From assembly GCA_903932565.1 (NCBI GenBank), contig CAIZGQ010000584.1:1-12005 (forward strand): a stretch of DNA of 12,005 nt. Reading direction: 5' to 3'. Made by a program: the position numbers and the translations under genes. Below the pieces are notes generated by a model that worked only from the letters and a program-made list of their open reading frames with translations, was not told the DNA's origin and searched no databases. Of this stretch, positions 7,315-12,005 are shown one piece after another. The first letter of the stretch is position 1; every line of letters starts with the position of its first letter. The DNA comes from an uncultured Hyphomicrobiales bacterium. GTDB taxonomy: Bacteria; Pseudomonadota; Alphaproteobacteria; Rhizobiales; Beijerinckiaceae.

Positions 7315-7839
7315 TCAGCTGGACGGCATGGCAACCGCGATCCTTGTTTGGATCTGGTCGGCCAAAGATTTTGCGTCGCGTATTTCGGCATCGCGATTGG
7401 CTCGCACATCAGCGAAGCGCTGGCCGGTGCGGTCATAGCTCGCAGCGGTCACAGCACTCCCCTTTGTGATCACTTTGCCATCTGACATATTTGTTAAAGT
7501 GTAATTGGCCGAAACAACCACGGTGCCGGCTGTGGCCCGTCCGCTGATGATGTCAACAAGCGGCGTTTGGTTGCCCTCCGTCAGCTCGATGGCCAGCCTG
7601 TATTTTGGCGGCACGGTTGAACCAGAGCCGTTAAAGGAGAAAATCAGCTCATTCTGCAGGTAATGGCCGAGCCGATCAGAGATTGGATCAATCTTGATTG
7701 CGGACAATTCCTCGCGCAGATGACCTCCCTCGAAGCCCCCGTACATGGGCTGAAAGCAGCCCGAGAGGGTCAGGGTTAACCCAAGCCCCACGGCGAAGCG
7801 CACAAGGCGGTCGGATCGGGTCTGATTAAACAACAACAT
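7315..7839 (-). CDS. lptE: LPS-assembly lipoprotein LptE
   Basis: LptE is the outer-membrane lipoprotein that plugs and assists the LptD translocon delivering lipopolysaccharide to the cell surface. The call rests on three points: a short lipoprotein (174 residues), position between leuS and holA, and the family-typical sequence just after the lipidated cysteine (CFQPMYGG). The N-terminus is a lipoprotein signal: positive residues, then a hydrophobic run (RFAVGLGLTLT) and lipobox LSGC with the cysteine at residue 28. A middle segment (LQNELIFSFNG, YRLAIELTEG) looks like the beta-strand core. ATG 7839 is chosen because AGAGGA lies 6 bases upstream and the signal peptide begins there; the longer open frame is leuS antisense-frame noise. 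Its first 14 bases overlap the leuS end. LptE sequences diverge widely, so context carries much of the weight. Confidence 0.88.
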   Translation of the reverse strand: MLLFNQTRSDRLVRFAVGLGLTLTLSGCFQPMYGGFEGGHLREELSAIKIDPISDRLGHYLQNELIFSFNGSGSTVPPKYRLAIELTEGNQTPLVDIISGRATAGTVVVSANYTLTNMSDGKVITKGSAVTAASYDRTGQRFADVRANRDAEIRDAKSLADQIQTRIAVAMPSS

Positions 7840-10453
7840 TGACGATCCTCTGGGGGACAACGATGACCTTCTTCGGGGTCCGCCCCTCAAGTGCACGAAT
7901 AACAGTTTCCAGCTTAAGCGCTTCTTCTTCAAGCTGTTTCGAGGTTGCGTCTCGGGGTACTGACAATTCAGCTCGCTTTTTACCATTAATCTGGACCGCC
8001 ATTGTGACGGTGTCGGCAATCGCGAGCGACATGTCGACCTGTGGCCATGGGCTTTCGGCGACCAGATGGCTATGGCCCAGGAGTGTCCAGGCCTCTTCGG
8101 CCAGATGGGGCATCATGGGTGCAAAGAGTTTGACGAGAATTTCTGCAGATTCGCGAAAAGCGAAGCGCAGATCATCGTCAATTGCGGCGTCCTCGATGGA
8201 TCCAAGCGCATCGATCAACCCGTTCGACAGCTTCCGAATTTCAGCGATCGCCGTGTTGAAACGAAGCTTCTCTATGTAGTCTTCAGTTTTCAGCAGGTGG
8301 GAGTGTGCGATCTTCCGGACAGCCAGTGCCGCCTGGCCGAATGTCATTGGCGGCACGGTGCCGGCGGGACATGCGATGGCATTCAGGTCCTGGAGTAATC
8401 GCCAAAGTTGCTGGACGTAGCGTCCGGAACCTTGAACGCCTTCCTCCGACCAGATGACGTCGCGCTCGGGCGGCGAATCCGAGAGCATGAACAGGCGTGC
8501 GGTGTCAGCACCATAACTTCCGATGATATCGTCCGGATCAACGGTGTTGCGCTTGGACTTTGACATCTTCTCAATCGATCCAATTGAGACAATCTCATTC
8601 GTGTCGAGAGTCCGTGCAACGCGTCCGCCCGCACCAACGTCGATCCGGATGTCATTGGGCGACAGCCATTGGCCCTCGTTCGTGCGGTAGGTTTCGTGAA
8701 CCACCATGCCCTGCGTGAAGAGACCCAGAAACGGTTCCTTTATCTCAGCATAACCGGTTTCATTCATCGCGCGCATGAAGAAGCGGGAATAAAGAAGATG
8801 CAAAATCGCATGCTCGATCCCGCCGATATATTGATCGACCGGGAGCCAGGAATTCACTGCCGCCGCCGTCGTTGCATTCTCAGTATTCGTCGGATCGGTG
8901 AAGCGCGCAAAGTACCAGGATGAATCAACAAAGGTGTCCATCGTGTCGGTTTCCCGGCGGGCAACTTTTCCGCACAAGGGGCAGTTGACGTGCTTCCAGG
9001 TCGCATGACGGTCAAGCGGATTGCCGGGCGAATCAAACTCGACATCGTCGGGAAGACGGACTGGAAGATCCTTCTTTGGAACAGGCACAACACCGCAATC
9101 GTCGCAATGGATGATCGGGATTGGGCATCCCCAATACCGCTGACGGGAGATCCCCCAGTCGCGCAACCTGAACTGAACGTGACGCTGCGCCTGCGGCTTG
9201 TTTCCAAGCAACTTTGTCTCAAGCCGTGTAGCGACCTCATTCTTTGCGCTATCGATTGTCAGTCCGTCGAGGAAGCGCGAATTGATGAGGACGCCATCGC
9301 CATCATAAGCGGACTTTGTGATGGAGAAGGTGCTGGCATCGTTGTCAGGGGGACAGATGACGGGCGTGTTTCCCAGACCGTAAGCATTGGCAAAATCAAG
9401 GTCACGCTGATCATGCGCCGGACAACCAAATACCGCGCCGGTACCGTAGTCCATTAAGACAAAGTTCGCGACATAGACCGGCAACGTCCACGAGGCATCA
9501 AAAGGATGAATAACCCGCAGGCCCGTATCGAAGCCCTTTTTCTCCGCCGTCTCCAGAGCGGCAACGGACGTCCCCATGCGTCGGCATTCGTCAAGAAAGG
9601 CAGCCAGGTCGGCATTCGTTTCGCCGAGCGATTTCGCGATGGGATGATCAGCTGCGATGGCGAGAAACTTCGCGCCAAACAGCGTGTCGGGGCGTGTCGT
9701 ATAAACTTCGATATCTTTTGTCTGCGTCGATGAACTCTCTTCGAGTTCGAAGCGGATCAGCAATCCTTCGGATCGGCCGATCCAGTTTTTCTGCATGGTT
9801 CTGACCTTCTCAGGCCAGCGATCCAAATTATCGAGCGCGCTTAACAGGTCATCCGCGTATTTCGTGATTTTGAAAAACCACTGTGTCAGTTCGCGTTGTT
9901 CGATCAGTGCGCCGGAACGCCAGCCGCGTCCGTCTATGACCTGTTCGTTCGCGAGAACCGTGTGATCAACAGGATCCCAATTGACTTTGGAGTTTTTGCG
10001 ATCGACCAGTCCAGCTTTGACCATGTCGAGAAACATGGCCTGCTGGTGCTTGTAATAGCTGGGATCACAGGTCGCGATTTCACGGGACCAATCGATGGAC
10101 AAGCCCATGGATTTCAGCTGGTCGCGCATGGTTGCGATGTTGCTGTAGGTCCATTTTGCCGGGTGCGACTTGTTCTGCATCGCTGCATTTTCGGCCGGCA
10201 TGCCGAACGCGTCCCAGCCCATGGGATGCAGCACGTTGAACCCTTTGGCGCGTTTGAAGCGCGCCACGACGTCTCCCATGGCGTAATTGCGTACGTGACC
10301 CATGTGAATGCGCCCTGAGGGATAGGGGAACATTTCGAGCACATAATATTTTTCACGGGGGTCGATATTCGAGGTCAAAAATGTCGCGCGCTCCTCCCAG
10401 ATGCGCTGCCACTTCTGTTCGGTCTCCCGAGAATTATAGCGTTCGATTTCCAT
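7826..10453 (-). CDS. leuS: Leucyl-tRNA synthetase
   Basis: This class I synthetase charges tRNA-Leu with leucine in the cytoplasm. At 875 residues it is full length. The HIGH motif appears as HMGH (50-53) in PYPSGRIHMGHVRNY, and KMSKS is at 629-633. The CP1 editing domain has TTRPDT (252-257) and GTGAVFGCPAHDQRD, with the aspartate at 348 in the position known to hold the amino group of mischarged products. Two cysteine pairs (450/453 in HCDDCG and 491/494 in CPLCG) suggest a zinc ribbon near the catalytic core. The C-terminus is the usual small domain ending VPQRIVNVVV. ATG 10453 gives the family start MEIERYNSRETEQKWQ; only a poor ribosome binding site is visible (AGGA 12 bases away). It is the first gene of the leuS-lptE-holA directon. 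Confidence 0.98.
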   Translation of the reverse strand: MEIERYNSRETEQKWQRIWEERATFLTSNIDPREKYYVLEMFPYPSGRIHMGHVRNYAMGDVVARFKRAKGFNVLHPMGWDAFGMPAENAAMQNKSHPAKWTYSNIATMRDQLKSMGLSIDWSREIATCDPSYYKHQQAMFLDMVKAGLVDRKNSKVNWDPVDHTVLANEQVIDGRGWRSGALIEQRELTQWFFKITKYADDLLSALDNLDRWPEKVRTMQKNWIGRSEGLLIRFELEESSSTQTKDIEVYTTRPDTLFGAKFLAIAADHPIAKSLGETNADLAAFLDECRRMGTSVAALETAEKKGFDTGLRVIHPFDASWTLPVYVANFVLMDYGTGAVFGCPAHDQRDLDFANAYGLGNTPVICPPDNDASTFSITKSAYDGDGVLINSRFLDGLTIDSAKNEVATRLETKLLGNKPQAQRHVQFRLRDWGISRQRYWGCPIPIIHCDDCGVVPVPKKDLPVRLPDDVEFDSPGNPLDRHATWKHVNCPLCGKVARRETDTMDTFVDSSWYFARFTDPTNTENATTAAAVNSWLPVDQYIGGIEHAILHLLYSRFFMRAMNETGYAEIKEPFLGLFTQGMVVHETYRTNEGQWLSPNDIRIDVGAGGRVARTLDTNEIVSIGSIEKMSKSKRNTVDPDDIIGSYGADTARLFMLSDSPPERDVIWSEEGVQGSGRYVQQLWRLLQDLNAIACPAGTVPPMTFGQAALAVRKIAHSHLLKTEDYIEKLRFNTAIAEIRKLSNGLIDALGSIEDAAIDDDLRFAFRESAEILVKLFAPMMPHLAEEAWTLLGHSHLVAESPWPQVDMSLAIADTVTMAVQINGKKRAELSVPRDATSKQLEEEALKLETVIRALEGRTPKKVIVVPQRIVNVVV
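7846..7851 (-). promoter_or_regulatory. Ribosome binding site for lptE (inside leuS 3' end)
   Basis: Reading the minus strand, AGAGGA lies 6 bases before the lptE ATG at 7839, within the last codons of leuS. It fixes the lptE start and suggests translational coupling or reinitiation after leuS. Confidence 0.65.
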
Positions 10454-10510
10454 GCTTTTTGGGGGTCCTGTGGCAGGCCGCGTTCAGATCATCGGCGCAG
10501 TGAGCATAAA

Positions 10511-10527
10511 TTGACATATGAGGTCAA
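10511..10527. repeat. Short inverted repeat TTGAC-N7-GTCAA between leuS and yggS
   Basis: TTGAC at 10511-10515 is mirrored by GTCAA at 10523-10527. Both arms resemble sigma-70 -35 elements, one pointing toward yggS and one toward leuS. It could be two overlapping -35 boxes or an operator; the sequence alone does not decide. Confidence 0.4.
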
Positions 10528-10538
10528 CGAGCTAGGAG
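10511..10538 (+). promoter_or_regulatory. Candidate promoter for yggS
   Basis: A perfect -35 hexamer TTGACA (10511-10516) is followed after 16 bases by TAGGAG (10533-10538), which matches the -10 consensus at three of six positions. Transcription would start near 10545, leaving a leader of about 35 bases before ATG 10580. The -35 is good and the -10 is weak, so the call is tentative. Confidence 0.35.
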
Positions 10539-10579
10539 AAGCCCGCAACCTGGGGCTGGTCCCCATCCAGGAATGTATA

Positions 10580-11263
10580 ATGGCTGACATCGAATATGAG
10601 ACAGCGACTGCCTGGCAGTCCGTCAATGCCAAGATCGAGCGGGCGCAGCGCGTCTCCAGCCATAATTGCCAGGCTGCCCGACTGGTTTGCGTCTCCAAGA
10701 CCCAGCCCGAAAAAGCCATTCTCCCGATCCTGAATGCCGGTGGCCGCGTGTTTGGCGAAAACCGGGTTCGGGAGGCGCAACAGAAATGGCCCGGCCTTCA
10801 GGCCAAATTTCCGGATTTGGAACTTCACCTCATTGGGCCTTTGCAATCAAACAAGGCCGCCGACGCAGTCGACCTGTTTGACGTCATCCAGACCATCGAC
10901 CGCGATAAAATTGCTGAAGCCGTCGCCCATGAGATGCAGCGTGTGGGAAAAACGCTAAAACTACTGGTACAGGTGAACACAGGCAACGAGCCCCAAAAAG
11001 CCGGTGTTCTGCCCCAGGAGGTCGACGACTTCCTCAGGCGGTGCCGCGACGTCCACGGACTCCGCATTTCCGGATTGATGGCCATTCCGCCCGTCAACGA
11101 ACAGGCAGCGCCACATTTTGCGCTCTTGTCTCAGATCGCGAAGCGCAACGGCCTCAACGAGCTGTCCATGGGCATGAGCGCTGATTTCGAGCTCGCGGTG
11201 GAGATGGGCGCGACTTACGTCCGTGTCGGCTCTGCAATCTTTGGTGAACGTCCAACGACCTAG
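10580..11263 (+). CDS. yggS: YggS family pyridoxal 5'-phosphate homeostasis protein
   Basis: Members of this family (PLPBP/YggS) bind pyridoxal phosphate on a single-domain TIM-barrel and affect vitamin B6 and amino-acid homeostasis without a known catalytic reaction. The product has 227 residues, the usual size. The PLP-binding lysine is K40 in VSKTQP. Other family blocks are GENRVREAQQKW, LHLIGPLQSNKA, QVNTGNEPQKAGV, ISGLMAIPP and the phosphate-holding C-terminal LSMGMSADFELAVEMGATYVRVGSAIFGER. ATG 10580 is chosen because AGGA sits 7 bases upstream (10569-10572); the frame is open to 10511 but those extra residues are not family-like. It is transcribed away from leuS and toward the next gene. 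Confidence 0.95.
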   Translation: MADIEYETATAWQSVNAKIERAQRVSSHNCQAARLVCVSKTQPEKAILPILNAGGRVFGENRVREAQQKWPGLQAKFPDLELHLIGPLQSNKAADAVDLFDVIQTIDRDKIAEAVAHEMQRVGKTLKLLVQVNTGNEPQKAGVLPQEVDDFLRRCRDVHGLRISGLMAIPPVNEQAAPHFALLSQIAKRNGLNELSMGMSADFELAVEMGATYVRVGSAIFGERPTT

Positions 11264-11287
11264 TTTGCCGCCATAATTCGGCTTAGG
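11259..11287. terminator. Weak hairpin at the yggS / L,D-transpeptidase convergence
   Basis: GCCG (11267-11270) and CGGC (11279-11282) can pair around an 8-base loop, with a second pair CCTA/TAGG outside them. No run of T follows on either strand. It overlaps both stop codons. This is a possible shared terminator only because of its position. Confidence 0.2.
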
Positions 11288-11951
11288 TGACCACCAATCG
11301 GCACGTCTTCGAAAGGCGCGGCAGGAGCCGTCGCATGTCTGTGAGCGCGATGGCAACGCACCCTTCCGTGGGGCTAAAATCGGGGCGGGCCAGATGGAAG
11401 AAAATCGCGCTGCCCCGGCCCTTCACAATGCACTGCCGGTTCCAGTCCAGTACCATGATGACATCGTAGACATGGTCCGATCGCCAAAGCTCCTCATGTC
11501 GAAAGGCGCTCGGAAGCTGGACAGGCCTATTGTAAGCGCCCGCAGCGGGATCATCGCACCATCCTGCGTGCGATCGTATGGGAACAAGCGGCGTGGGTCC
11601 GCCCGACAGATATAGGCGGTCGCGACGCGTCATCGTCGCCTCAATTCGCAAAATCCCAATGGGGGTGGCGCCGTCACCCTCCCGTTTTGCGTGCGTCAGG
11701 CCCGAGCGACCCAAAGCGCAGCGGATCACGCAAGGACCAGCCAGAAGTCGGCCCACGTGAACACGGCCCGGAAGCTTTGAAACTCTCAACACACCCAGCT
11801 TGGGGGCTTTCAACGGAGGTTTATCATCCCGTATCGAGCGCTTGGCGTAATTTCGTCCGGTACCGCCCTTCGAGAGCACAGCTTTCCCCGGCCAATTCCC
11901 GGCTCGGAAGAGCGGCGCTCCAAACACAGAACCTGGTTTTCTGGACTTCAT
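11283..11951 (-). CDS. L,D-transpeptidase catalytic-domain (YkuD-fold) protein
   Basis: The YkuD fold normally cross-links peptidoglycan through a cysteine thioester. Counting from ATG 11951 (222 residues), visible marks are ALGRSGLTHAKREGDGATPIGIL, HAGWCDDPAAGAYNRPVQLP, a YDVIMVLDWN strand, and the active-site block FFHLARPDFSPTEGCVAI, with His186 and the nucleophile Cys198 in a T-x-G-C motif. This belongs to the compact alphaproteobacterial group of such proteins, whose exact substrate I cannot name. The start is uncertain: TTG 11990 lacks a ribosome binding site, ATG 11951 has only a weak one, and GTG 11792 would give a 169-residue product that begins where the recognisable domain begins. 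The extra N-terminal residues are basic and lack a hydrophobic stretch, so no signal peptide or membrane anchor is seen from any start. Convergent with yggS. Confidence 0.85.
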   Translation of the reverse strand: MKSRKPGSVFGAPLFRAGNWPGKAVLSKGGTGRNYAKRSIRDDKPPLKAPKLGVLRVSKLPGRVHVGRLLAGPCVIRCALGRSGLTHAKREGDGATPIGILRIEATMTRRDRLYLSGGPTPLVPIRSHAGWCDDPAAGAYNRPVQLPSAFRHEELWRSDHVYDVIMVLDWNRQCIVKGRGSAIFFHLARPDFSPTEGCVAIALTDMRRLLPRLSKTCRLVVT

Positions 11952-12005
11952 ACCCGGTCCATGCTGAATTCGCTGCGCTGACGCGAACAAATGAAATTTG
12001 GAACC

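Noticed and set aside
8990..9457. 155-codon plus-strand open frame inside leuS (also 7839-8279, 146 codons)
   Set aside because: Both run antisense to conserved leuS coding sequence and show no family resemblance.
10072..10090. ATTTCACGGGACC in leuS as a degenerate parS
   Set aside because: Only about 10 of 16 bases match the core and symmetry is lost.
10576..10581. TATAAT at the yggS start codon as a -10 box
   Set aside because: It overlaps the ATG, so a transcript from it would miss the ribosome site; no -35 sits at the right distance.
1..12005. Replication origin or DnaA-box cluster in the window
   Set aside because: The genes are origin-proximal in relatives, but I found no DnaA-box cluster or AT-rich unwinding region, and no gap longer than 130 bases.
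1..12005. A novel accessory, defence or mobile system
   Set aside because: Every substantial open frame that is not a shadow belongs to a known housekeeping family; no repeats, integrase, transposase or cassette structure is visible.

Overview
The window is a compact stretch of ordinary chromosome from an alphaproteobacterium, most likely of the Hyphomicrobiales (Rhizobiales) type. The evidence is the gene order rho - mnmE - mnmG - rsmG - parA - parB followed by convergent holA - lptE - leuS, the protein sequences themselves, and two perfect parS centromere sites. A genus cannot be named from the sequence alone. Such clusters normally lie close to the replication origin, but I see no DnaA-box cluster or other sign of oriC in this window.

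Layout, left to right. Positions 1-620 (+) are the C-terminal half of rho, cut by the window edge. A 57-base gap follows and holds a parS site inside a 28-bp perfect palindrome. Positions 678-6269 (+) form one tight directon: mnmE and mnmG (wobble-uridine tRNA modification), rsmG (16S rRNA methylation, with a second parS inside its 5' coding region), then parA and parB (chromosome segregation). Its end meets, 7 bases away, a convergent minus-strand directon at 6277-10453, transcribed leuS -> lptE -> holA (leucyl-tRNA synthetase, LPS-assembly lipoprotein, DNA polymerase III delta). A 126-base divergent gap (10454-10579) carries candidate promoter elements. yggS (PLP-binding protein) then runs on the plus strand and converges on an L,D-transpeptidase-fold gene on the minus strand (11283-11951). 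The last 54 bases show nothing I can support.

The functional links are mostly of the housekeeping type. MnmE and MnmG act together on tRNA. ParA and ParB act on the two parS sites. The leuS-lptE pair overlaps by 14 bases and is probably translationally coupled. No gap exceeds 130 bases. I found no tRNA or rRNA genes, insertion sequences, CRISPR, prophage, toxin-antitoxin or defence genes, and no convincing undescribed system. The most interesting signals are the two identical parS sites: one is written into rsmG codons, and the other could double as a transcription-termination hairpin after rho.
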